A stretch of 20,827 nt of DNA from a virus. The translations under genes and the position numbers were made by a program. The notes below the pieces were generated by a model, which was given only the letters and a program-made list of their open reading frames with translations, had not been told where the DNA came from and ran no database searches. Positions 13,386 through 20,827 of this stretch are shown in pieces. Location: positions 1 to 20,827 of IMG/VR virus record IMGVR_UViG_3300026484_000283; one strand, written 5' to 3'. Numbering within the stretch: position 1 is the stretch's first letter; every line of letters begins with the position of its first letter.

Positions 13386-16300
13386 ATGCAAGAACAACAA
13401 ACTTCACAAATTCAATCAAACCAACACATCACAAAAATGAGAAAAAGATACCCAGAGTATAATACGCTAGATGATATCTCTCTTGCTAAAATAGTAAATA
13501 AAAAAGACTATCCCAATATGGATGAGGAAGTTTTTTTAAATAAGGTCTTTAAAGAGACTCCAATACAAAAGATTGTTGAAGTAGAAAGTGAAACTATAAA
13601 TCCACATATTGCAAAAATGAGAGAGAAATATCCTATGTATGAAGAATGGGATGATATTACTCTAGCGAGAGCTGTAAATAAAAAAAACTATCCCGACATG
13701 GATGAAGAGGTTTTTTTAACTAAAGCTGGTTTAGGGGAGGTTTTAAAACAAGAAAATAAAGTATTTCAAGAAAAATTACCATCTATTGAAAAAACAGTTG
13801 GTGAATTAAATGATATTTCAGCAGGTTCTAACTCTAACTTTTATGATTATGGTGCATCAATAGTTAAAGCAGTTGGTAAAGTCGGTGGTTATATGGGATT
13901 TGATAAATTTGAAAGAAAATCAAAAGTACTGCAATCTAAAATAAATAAACACTCTGCTGATGAAAAGAAAAAAGTTACAAATGAAGGAATCTACGAAGTA
14001 AGTAGAATGGCGGGAGACCCTGTAAACTTTACCCCAGCAGGAATATTCACAAAAGGTACTAAAGTAGCAAGAGTTGCTAAATCAGTTGCAGGTGGTGCAG
14101 TTGTTGGTGCTTCAACGATGGTTGCTAAAAACTATGGAAACGATACTTTAACCCAAGAGGAAAAAGATTTAGAGATAAGTATAGGTGCTGGTTTTGTGGC
14201 TACTATAAATGGGGTAATTGCTGGTGTAACAAAAGGTCGTGTTACAAGTGCTATAAAAGATGTATCAGATATTGAAGTAATAAAAACAAATCCTGAAAAA
14301 TTTAACCTTAGTGAAGAAGAGGCAAAAGTAATAACTGATGCTCACGAGTTTCTAAAACAGAATAAACCTCAAAAAGCTAGTGATAATCTAGGATTTGAGA
14401 AAAAAGATGAAGATGTTGCAGCACCCACTACTAAAGTAGATGAAACAGTTATACCAGAGCAGAAACAAGAAGAGATTTTAACACCTCAAAAGCTGAGTGA
14501 AGTAGATGAAGCACTAGACCAAGATATGCAAGGGTGGAATAAAACGGCTGAAGATATTTTAGGGGAAAGTCCTAATCTTGAAAATAAAGTACGAGAAAAT
14601 AAAACTCTTGAATCTCACCCAAGAATTCAAACAGTAAAAACTATGAGTGATACTGATTGGGATGAAGCAAACGCACTTTTTAGCAAAGGTATAGACAATC
14701 TAGCAGTAGGAACTTATGCAGGGATAGAAACTGATGAGAATGGGAATATAGTTGATTTTAATGCAGATGATTTTGTTATAGGTTTAGGTGGATATACAGC
14801 ACTGAAAATGGCACTCAAAAATGGAACAGTTCAAGGAAAACTAAAAGAGTATGCTCAAAGTGCTATAAATAAAATAGATATGAATCCAGCAGTTTATAAA
14901 GAAAATGGGATAAATGCAATGTCACCAGTTAAAAGTAAATCTCAAAAAGAAAAAAGAGGAATTTATAATGTTACTTTTAATGGTAAAAATTCTACTGAGG
15001 TTAGAAAAGCTGATGGTGAAGTTATTGAGTACTCAAAAGGTGATTTAAAATATGGTGCAGAGCATATAAAATATAGGCATATAGGAGATGATAAAAATGG
15101 AAAAAGTAAGAATGGTATTATTACAGAGAATGAACTATTAGAACTAGGAGATGTTATTAAAAAAGGTTCTATTGAAACAAAAGACAATAAAAATATTTAT
15201 ACTTATTTTAATGAGAATGGAGAAAGATTTAGAGCCATCGTCGGTAAAAATAGTGAGGGAGAATCAGTAATAAGCTATTATTCAAATAGAAAAGGTGGGA
15301 GTCATAATGCTCAACCAAAAACCTCTTCTAATGAAAATACTAAGAGCATGGAACGAGCATTGGTAGATAACCAAAGTGATGAAGTTCACTCATTCCAGAG
15401 TGCATCAGATGGCAGTCCTCGAATTACCTATGACCAAACCCTTAATAATGGAAATATTATACCACAAGAGCCTAAAAAAACAAAGAGTGTACAAATTCAG
15501 TCACAAGGTGCTGGTCTTATTTTGGGGGTCACAGAAGATGAAGATGGAAATATGGACTACGATTGGAAGATGGGTCTAGCTGGTGCAGTTGGTGGTTCAG
15601 CTGTAGCTTATGGAGCTATGAGAGGAATAGCAAAGATAAAAATACCCCTTAAAGTCCAAAAACTATTTAACAAAGGGGAACTACAATCTAGCTCTTCTCT
15701 CCCTGATGAGACTAGGGTACAACTAAAACAAAGACAGTTTCAAGATAAGTTTAACAGAGTGAAACAGCTTATAAATTTAAAAGCAGATATAAACAAGATA
15801 GATGATGTGATAAACCCTTACCAAGCGGAGGAGCTTATGCACGGTAAAGTGGATGAACAAATAGATGAGTTCAATGAAAATATATATAGCCCTATCGTAG
15901 AGAAAATTTCCCAGGGGAAATTTAGTATTGATGAAGTAGATAAATATCTTTGGGCTAGACACGCACCAGAGCGAAATGCACAGATGCTAAAAAACAGACT
16001 CTCAGAACTAAAACCTAGTATGAGTATGGAAGAAGTTGGAGAGATATTTACTAAATATAAAGATGCTGATATAAAGGAGGTTCTATCTCAAACCAAAAAG
16101 ATGGGTGACCAAGCTATACACTTTGTACCACAAGAGAATATAGATGAGTTTTTAAAAGCAGTAGAAGCAAAAAAAGTACACGATAAGATAGCTGAAATCA
16201 CAAAAAGTGATAGTGCATTAAGTGGTATGAGTGATGATGATGCTTATAAAGTAATAAATAAATATATGAACAACCCAAAAATGCAAAGTATAGTAGATGA

Positions 16301-18428
16301 TATATATGCGATGAATGCTTCACGACTAGAAAAGATTTATAAAGATGGTTTAGAGAGTGAAGAGTTTATAAAAAAGATAGATGTATATGATAACTATGTT
16401 CCTCTTAGAAGAGAGTTTGATAAAGAAAGTATGCCAAATACTGGGAAAGGTTTTGATATAAAAGGTACAGAGATTAAAAGAGCTAAAGGGAGTAATAGAG
16501 AGGTAGAATCCCCTTTTATGCACTCTGTCCTTGCTTATCAAGAGACTATAGTAAGAGCTGAAAAAAATGAGGTTGGTAAGGCATTTTTAGCTTTTGCTGA
16601 TGAGTTTTCTGATGAAACACTTTATACTATTAGCAACTTAAAACATATACCACAACACAATAAACACGGTGCAGTTGTAAGTGTAAACCCAGACTATAAA
16701 ATAGGTGAAAATGTACTTCATGTAAAGATAGATGGGAAAATAAAAGAGATAGAGATACATGATAAAGCATTAGCAACTGCTTTTAAAAATCTAAACTCGG
16801 AACAAATGGGCTTAATACTTACTGCATCTCACAAAGCAGTAAGATTTTTAGCTGGTTTAAGTACCTCTTATAATCCTGTTTTTGTGGTATCTAACTTCAT
16901 AAGAGATATACAAACAGCTATGATAAATCTACCTGATGGGATAAAAGGTAATAGACTAAACATTGTCAAAGATGTATTTCCTGCTATGAGAGGAATATAT
17001 CGAAACGTAAGAGGTAAAGAGAAAAATGAGTGGGGAATACTCTATGATGAGCTAAGAAAAGAGGGTGGAACAACTGGCTGGAATAATATGTATGATGTTG
17101 TAGATATGAGAAAATCAACTCAAGATATTTTAGATAAATATAATGGAAAGATAGCACCTAAACGATGGTTTAAAAATATTTTAGGATTTGTAGAAGATAT
17201 AAATGATGCAGTTGAAAACTCATCAAGATTAGTAGCTTATAAAATGGCTAAAGAGAGTGGAATGACTAATGCAAAATCTGCAAGTATTTCTAAAAATCTT
17301 ACTGTAAACTTTAATAGAAAAGGGGAAGAAGGAACAGGAATGAATGCTGTATTTATGTTTTATAATGCAAGTATTCAAGGGACTGGAAGGATAATAGAAC
17401 GACTCACAACGAGTAAAACATCTCAAGCTCTAGTATCTGCAATGGTTGGGATAGGTGTCACTTTAGATATGTGGAATCGCTCTCAAAATGCAGATGCCTA
17501 TGCACAGATACCTAACTATATAAAAGATACAAACTATATATTTATGCACGAAGATGGTAGTTATAACTCTCTAAAACTCCCTTATGGGTACAATCTTTTT
17601 AAAGCATCTGGCGATTTGGCTTCTCAACTTTATCATGGAGAGATAGATAGAGATAAACTTCCTAGTAGATTTTTATCTCTTGTTGTAAGTGCCTTTAGTC
17701 CTCTTGGTGTAGATAGTGAAGACCCTATAAAAACAGTAACACCTACTTTAGCAAAACCAGTGCTAGAAGTTGCACTCAATAGTAACTTCTTTAGGGGAAC
17801 TATACAACCTGAAGATAACCCTTTTGAACCACAAAAGCCTGATTCACAAAAATATTTTAAATCAGTAAACCCCATTGCCAAAACAGTAGCTCAAAAGATG
17901 AATGAATATAGTGGAGGTAATATGTATGAAAGTGGTTGGGTAGATGTAAGCCCTGAAAGTATAGAACATTTAGTTGAGTTTGCAACAGGTGGACTTGGTA
18001 AGCTTATTTTAAGAACTGGTACAGTTATAGATCAAGCTCTTGATGATGATAAAAAAGTAGATATGAATAAAGTTCCATTTCTAAGAGCTGTTTATGCTAC
18101 TCCACGAGAAAAGTCTGAAACAAATCTCATATATAAGATGCACAATGAATCAGGTAAAACTTATTTTAATAAAGTACAAAGAGCTAGGTTTTTTAGATGG
18201 GCTAAGGAAGCATTAAATAAAGGTGATATAAAAAAAGAAACTTATAAAAAATTAAGAAAAAAGTTTACAGATAATCAATCTCGGATAGATTTTGCTCGAA
18301 AACATAATTTACAGTCGATAGATGATTATAGTAATTCTGAGTATATACAAGATGACGCTAAAACTGGTTTACATAGAAGTCAAAGAATAAAAATAAATAA
18401 AGAGCTGAAAAAAATGGAAGACAATTAA
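13386..18428 (+). CDS. Giant polyvalent ejected-type protein with BECR nuclease and LPD38 domains
   Basis: 1680 residues. N-terminus: two 40-residue repeats (15-54 and 75-114) of the form MRxxYPxYxxxDDIxLAxxVNKKxYPxMDEEVFL. About 230-285 is Gly/Ala/Val-rich and possibly membrane-active. About 525-640 looks like a phage Barnase-EndoU-ColicinE5/D-RelE-like (PBECR) nuclease, with YGAEHIKYRH (His560, His565) and a late VISYYSNRK segment. Similar glycine-rich hairpins lie before it (about 440-480) and after it (about 707-747). About 852-863 reads KYLWARHAPERN. About 1145-1345 matches the LPD38 region of polyvalent proteins (YNPVFVVSNFIRDIQTA, ENSSRLVAYKMAKESG, FYNASIQGTGR). Such proteins are packed in the head and enter the cell with the DNA, where the nuclease may attack host RNA or DNA. 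The stop abuts the small terminase start. Confidence 0.75.
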   Translation: MQEQQTSQIQSNQHITKMRKRYPEYNTLDDISLAKIVNKKDYPNMDEEVFLNKVFKETPIQKIVEVESETINPHIAKMREKYPMYEEWDDITLARAVNKKNYPDMDEEVFLTKAGLGEVLKQENKVFQEKLPSIEKTVGELNDISAGSNSNFYDYGASIVKAVGKVGGYMGFDKFERKSKVLQSKINKHSADEKKKVTNEGIYEVSRMAGDPVNFTPAGIFTKGTKVARVAKSVAGGAVVGASTMVAKNYGNDTLTQEEKDLEISIGAGFVATINGVIAGVTKGRVTSAIKDVSDIEVIKTNPEKFNLSEEEAKVITDAHEFLKQNKPQKASDNLGFEKKDEDVAAPTTKVDETVIPEQKQEEILTPQKLSEVDEALDQDMQGWNKTAEDILGESPNLENKVRENKTLESHPRIQTVKTMSDTDWDEANALFSKGIDNLAVGTYAGIETDENGNIVDFNADDFVIGLGGYTALKMALKNGTVQGKLKEYAQSAINKIDMNPAVYKENGINAMSPVKSKSQKEKRGIYNVTFNGKNSTEVRKADGEVIEYSKGDLKYGAEHIKYRHIGDDKNGKSKNGIITENELLELGDVIKKGSIETKDNKNIYTYFNENGERFRAIVGKNSEGESVISYYSNRKGGSHNAQPKTSSNENTKSMERALVDNQSDEVHSFQSASDGSPRITYDQTLNNGNIIPQEPKKTKSVQIQSQGAGLILGVTEDEDGNMDYDWKMGLAGAVGGSAVAYGAMRGIAKIKIPLKVQKLFNKGELQSSSSLPDETRVQLKQRQFQDKFNRVKQLINLKADINKIDDVINPYQAEELMHGKVDEQIDEFNENIYSPIVEKISQGKFSIDEVDKYLWARHAPERNAQMLKNRLSELKPSMSMEEVGEIFTKYKDADIKEVLSQTKKMGDQAIHFVPQENIDEFLKAVEAKKVHDKIAEITKSDSALSGMSDDDAYKVINKYMNNPKMQSIVDDIYAMNASRLEKIYKDGLESEEFIKKIDVYDNYVPLRREFDKESMPNTGKGFDIKGTEIKRAKGSNREVESPFMHSVLAYQETIVRAEKNEVGKAFLAFADEFSDETLYTISNLKHIPQHNKHGAVVSVNPDYKIGENVLHVKIDGKIKEIEIHDKALATAFKNLNSEQMGLILTASHKAVRFLAGLSTSYNPVFVVSNFIRDIQTAMINLPDGIKGNRLNIVKDVFPAMRGIYRNVRGKEKNEWGILYDELRKEGGTTGWNNMYDVVDMRKSTQDILDKYNGKIAPKRWFKNILGFVEDINDAVENSSRLVAYKMAKESGMTNAKSASISKNLTVNFNRKGEEGTGMNAVFMFYNASIQGTGRIIERLTTSKTSQALVSAMVGIGVTLDMWNRSQNADAYAQIPNYIKDTNYIFMHEDGSYNSLKLPYGYNLFKASGDLASQLYHGEIDRDKLPSRFLSLVVSAFSPLGVDSEDPIKTVTPTLAKPVLEVALNSNFFRGTIQPEDNPFEPQKPDSQKYFKSVNPIAKTVAQKMNEYSGGNMYESGWVDVSPESIEHLVEFATGGLGKLILRTGTVIDQALDDDKKVDMNKVPFLRAVYATPREKSETNLIYKMHNESGKTYFNKVQRARFFRWAKEALNKGDIKKETYKKLRKKFTDNQSRIDFARKHNLQSIDDYSNSEYIQDDAKTGLHRSQRIKINKELKKMEDN

Positions 18429-19100
18429 ATGGCTCACGACAACAGTATAAGATTTAGATGTAGAGCATTATTTGAAGTGCTAAATATGACACTTAGCTCT
18501 ATTGCAGAGCAGGAAACTATCGGTATCTCTACATTAAGTGATTGGAAAAATGATGATAGAGATGAATATGGCGGAATTTGGATAAAAGGATGTAAAGCTG
18601 GAAATGTAGATGCAATAGCTAAACAACTTAGAGAAGAGTTAGCAGCAACTTCAGTTTATGATGAGATGAAAAATAAACTCTCTCAGTATCAGGGGATAAC
18701 TGACACTGGTACGATGGAAGTATCTGGAATACTTGATTTATCGAATGAAAATAAAGAGTTACAAATCAGAGCTGAACTTGATATATCAATGCTATCAGCA
18801 GTCGGAGCAGATTGGTTTGATGCACAACTTCTTAAAAATAGTATGTTAAGTAGTATTGTTTTAAATAATCAAGTAAAAAAAGATATTACAAAAGTCAAAC
18901 AATCTGATATTAAAGCAAGTTCTGAAATACATAAGATAGCTAAAGAATCAAGATTTGGTAAAACTCCAGATACTGTTGTGTTTAATGTAAATGGAGACTA
19001 CACTCCAGAGGAGTTAAATAATTTATCCATGGAGGAGTTGGAACAGTTAATAGCTAAAGAGAGTAAAAGCATAAAAGAAAAAGTTATTGAAACTAAATAG
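18429..19100 (+). CDS. Putative small terminase subunit, DUF1804-like
   Basis: 223 residues. The N-terminus (about 7-40, RFRCRALFEVLNMTLSSIAE, then GISTLSDWKNDD) is an HTH with the pattern of the DUF1804 family of small terminases in Mu-like phages; the next part (KGCKAGNVDAIAKQLREEL) also fits. The family is usually near 165 residues, so the C-terminal part (about 140-223, Lys/Glu-rich with TPEELNNLSMEELEQLI) is extra and could contact the large terminase. Small terminases recognise packaging sites. ATG directly follows the TAA of the polyvalent gene. This is the last phage gene; no large terminase is present in the window. Confidence 0.6.
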   Translation: MAHDNSIRFRCRALFEVLNMTLSSIAEQETIGISTLSDWKNDDRDEYGGIWIKGCKAGNVDAIAKQLREELAATSVYDEMKNKLSQYQGITDTGTMEVSGILDLSNENKELQIRAELDISMLSAVGADWFDAQLLKNSMLSSIVLNNQVKKDITKVKQSDIKASSEIHKIAKESRFGKTPDTVVFNVNGDYTPEELNNLSMEELEQLIAKESKSIKEKVIETK

Positions 19101-19119
19101 AGTAAAAATTATAAAAAAG

Positions 19120-19142
19120 GGACACCTAAAAGGACACCTAAA
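19120..19142 (+). repeat. Tandem 12-bp repeat GGACACCTAAA near the prophage end
   Basis: GGACACCTAAA occurs at 19120-19130 and 19132-19142, with a period of 12 bp, 75-97 bp from the tRNA 3' end. Short direct repeats at this distance from a tRNA attachment core are the expected position of arm-type integrase or excisionase sites. That role is inferred from layout only. The rest of 19143-19216 is AT-rich with nothing recognisable. Confidence 0.45.
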
Positions 19143-19216
19143 TTTTCAATAATTATCTCGTAAAGTATGAATTTATTTTAAAGTTCGTATTTTAGGGGGT
19201 TTTTGAAGTAAAAAAG

Positions 19217-19293
19217 TGGTGGGTCCTATGTGACTCGAACACATGACCACTCCGTTATGAGCGGAGGGCTCTAACCAACTGAGCTAAAGACCC
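19217..19293 (-). tRNA. tRNA with CAU anticodon (probably Ile2, else elongator Met); likely attachment site
   Basis: 77 nt including an encoded CCA (19219-19217). The acceptor arm pairs GGGTCTT (19293-19287) with AGGACCC (19227-19221), with one G-U pair. The D arm has GCTCAGTTGGTTAGAGC, the anticodon stem is CTCCG/CGGAG, the loop is CTCATAA with anticodon CAT (19259-19257), and the T arm is ATGTG-TTCGAGT-CACAT. The CTTTAGCTCAG start and A73 resemble bacterial tRNA-Ile2, whose C34 is changed to lysidine, but elongator Met cannot be excluded. A T-run follows the CCA. The 3' end faces the last phage gene, 116 nt away, the usual geometry for integration into a tRNA. Confidence 0.9.
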
Positions 19294-19310
19294 ACTGTTT
19301 TGATGCTGTA

Positions 19311-19316
19311 ATTATA
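19311..19316 (-). promoter_or_regulatory. -10 box of the tRNA gene
   Basis: Read leftward it is TATAAT, ending 18 nt before the mature 5' end of the tRNA. No strong -35 box is visible. Confidence 0.55.
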
Positions 19317-19377
19317 GTAAAGAAAACTTATTAAATTCTTAAAAAATGAAAAAAATAGATTTTTATCTAATAAATAG

Positions 19378-19383
19378 TATAAT
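19378..19383 (+). promoter_or_regulatory. -10 box of proA
   Basis: TATAAT lies 31 nt upstream of the proA ATG, in a very AT-rich stretch, with no clear -35 box. A TAAGG ribosome binding site is at 19401-19405. The 121 nt between the tRNA and proA hold the two divergent promoters and nothing else recognisable. Confidence 0.6.
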
Positions 19384-19414
19384 ATTTTACTAAATATTAT
19401 TAAGGTTTTAAAAT

Positions 19415-20647
19415 ATGGAACAGTTTTTAAGCGAAGCAAAAAATGCAAGTAGAGTTTTATCTACACTAAGTGGTCATGATAAAAATAGAATATTAAAAGA
19501 GATGGCAACTGCATTAAGAGATGAAACAGAGTTATTATTAGAAGCTAATGCGTTAGATATGGCAGATGGTAAGAAAAATAATTTAACATCAGCTTTAATG
19601 GATAGACTTCTTTTAGATGATAACCGTATTGATTCTATGGCAGTAGCTATTGAAGAGATAGCTGGTCTTAAAGAACCTGTTGGTCGTGTTTTAGATGGTT
19701 GGGTTACTGAAGATGGTTTGAATATAAACAAAGTAAGTATCCCTATCGGTGTAATCGGTATTATCTATGAATCACGTCCAAATGTTACATCAGATACAGC
19801 AGCTCTTTGTTTTAAAAGTTCAAATGTTTGTGTTCTTAAAGGTGGTAAAGAAGCTGAAAACTCTAATAAAGCTATCGCTAAAGTTCTTCAAAGTGTATTA
19901 ACTACAAATAATTTACCAACTGCACTTATATCTCTTATTCCTGATTCTTCTCGTGAGGGTGTAAATAAACTTATAAAAATGGATAAGTATGTAGACCTTA
20001 TTATTCCTCGTGGTGGTGCTGGACTTATTAAACACGTTAGTGCAAATGCAACAGTAAGTGTAGTTAAGCACGATAAAGGACAATGTCATACATATATAGA
20101 TAAAGATGCAAAAATAGATAATGCAATAGCTATTGCTATAAATGCAAAAGTACAACGCCCTGGTGTTTGTAATTCTATGGAAACTCTTTTAGTAGATGAA
20201 GCGATTGCTAAAGATACCTTACCTCTTCTAAAAAAGGCTTTTGATGAAGTTCATACAGAACTTAAAGGGTGTTCAAATACTCAAAATATAATAGAAGTAG
20301 CAGATGCTAATGATGAAGATTTTGATACTGAGTATTTAGCAAATATTTTAAATATAAAAGTAGTTTCTGGTGTTGAGGGTGCGATAGAGCATATAGTACA
20401 ATTTGGTTCTGGTCATTCTGAAGCTATTATCACTGAAAATATTACAACTGCTGAAATATTTTTAAATGCGATAGATGCAGCAGCAGTATATGTAAACGCA
20501 TCAACACGTTTTACTGATGGTGGAGCATTTGGTTTTGGTGCAGAGGTTGGTATTAGTACAAATAAACTTCATGCACGTGGACCGATGGGTATAGAGGGTT
20601 TAACTACTTATAAATTTAAAATTTATGGAAGTGGGCAAACTAGATAA
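19415..20647 (+). CDS. proA: Glutamate-5-semialdehyde dehydrogenase (gamma-glutamyl phosphate reductase)
   Basis: 410 residues, close to the usual length of about 415. The enzyme reduces gamma-glutamyl phosphate with NADPH to glutamate-5-semialdehyde, the second step of proline synthesis, in the cytosol. Visible signatures are PIGVIGIIYESRPNVTSDTA in the cofactor-binding part, LKGGKEAENSN, IIPRGGAGLI, the catalytic-cysteine block QRPGVCNSMETLLV, and the C-terminal STRFTDGGAFGFGAEVGIST and RGPMGIEGLTTYKF. No frame damage is seen. It is a core host gene, so the prophage ends to its left. A gene for an exported protein follows 16 nt downstream, possibly in the same operon. Confidence 0.97.
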   Translation: MEQFLSEAKNASRVLSTLSGHDKNRILKEMATALRDETELLLEANALDMADGKKNNLTSALMDRLLLDDNRIDSMAVAIEEIAGLKEPVGRVLDGWVTEDGLNINKVSIPIGVIGIIYESRPNVTSDTAALCFKSSNVCVLKGGKEAENSNKAIAKVLQSVLTTNNLPTALISLIPDSSREGVNKLIKMDKYVDLIIPRGGAGLIKHVSANATVSVVKHDKGQCHTYIDKDAKIDNAIAIAINAKVQRPGVCNSMETLLVDEAIAKDTLPLLKKAFDEVHTELKGCSNTQNIIEVADANDEDFDTEYLANILNIKVVSGVEGAIEHIVQFGSGHSEAIITENITTAEIFLNAIDAAAVYVNASTRFTDGGAFGFGAEVGISTNKLHARGPMGIEGLTTYKFKIYGSGQTR

Positions 20648-20663
20648 TTGAAGGGGTTTTAAT

Positions 20664-20827
20664 ATGTACATTAAATACTTATTATTACTGTTAGCAATAT
20701 TACCATTAACAATTTTAGCTCAAAATAGTATTGTCGATAATAATGTAACAGAGGTTGTTCAAGAAAAATTACAAATTATTGATGTAGATACTATACAATC
20801 AAATAAGATAGTTTGGGTCACAAATTC
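20664..20827 (+). CDS. Start of an exported protein, unknown function, cut by the window end
   Basis: The frame is open from ATG 20664 to the right edge (54 residues visible). The first 18-20 residues form a signal peptide: a Lys near the start, a Leu-rich core (YLLLLLAILPLTIL) and a likely cleavage after LA, before QNS. The following residues are polar (IVDNNVTEVVQEKLQ). AAGGGG precedes the start. Too little is visible to name a family; it should be a periplasmic, outer-membrane or membrane protein of the host. Confidence 0.75.
   Translation, partial: MYIKYLLLLLAILPLTILAQNSIVDNNVTEVVQEKLQIIDVDTIQSNKIVWVTN

Overview
The window is the right-hand part of a prophage of podovirus type, followed by the host chromosome. 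The DNA is AT-rich (about two-thirds A+T by eye), start sites carry AAGGA-type ribosome binding sites, and the host gene proA and the small phage regulators resemble those of Campylobacterota (Epsilonproteobacteria, Sulfurimonas/Arcobacter-like). The genus is an inference from sequence style; no marker gene fixes it.

Layout. 1-1804: the 3' part of an unidentified, probably structural phage gene. It has an exact 219-nt tandem repeat and an in-frame TAG that splits it from a second open frame. 1888-8941: a rightward virion module: scaffold-like acidic protein, small protein, long RNA hairpin, N4-gp56-type major capsid protein, possible decoration protein, two small connector-region proteins, adaptor, P22-type portal and a coiled-coil, ejection-like protein. 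8938-11572: a leftward lysogeny module. It holds two paralogous small HTH proteins, two unknown membrane proteins (one with a zinc ribbon), two small ORFs, and a membrane-anchored Mrr-like nuclease. Three of its genes are preceded by covarying hairpins with the same UUUUAG loop. 11573-11749: a lambda-like divergent control region with a perfect consensus rightward promoter and three 16-bp operators at exact 32-bp spacing. 11750-13300: the rightward early operon: AntA/AntB antirepressor, excisionase-like HTH protein and a catalytic-domain-only tyrosine recombinase. 13386-19100: a 1680-residue polyvalent, ejected-type protein with a BECR-type nuclease domain and an LPD38 region, then a DUF1804-like small terminase. 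19101-19414: the likely prophage/host boundary, with a 12-bp tandem repeat and a tRNA(CAU) whose 3' end faces the phage. 19415 onward: host proA and the start of an exported protein.

How it seems to work (inference). In the lysogen, one or both small HTH proteins would bind the three operators and hold down the antirepressor-excisionase-recombinase operon, while the leftward operon supplies immunity or defence functions. On induction the antirepressor operon would fire and the recombinase plus excisionase would release the genome. The two late blocks would follow; both start about 65-70 nt after a shared TAAAYGCACT motif. No lysis, replication or large terminase gene is visible; these presumably lie to the left of the window.

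The most interesting items are the UUUUAG hairpin family, the uncharacterised membrane/nuclease cargo of the leftward operon, the 90-nt hairpin before the capsid gene, the nuclease in the polyvalent protein flanked by two similar glycine-rich segments, and the in-frame amber codon.
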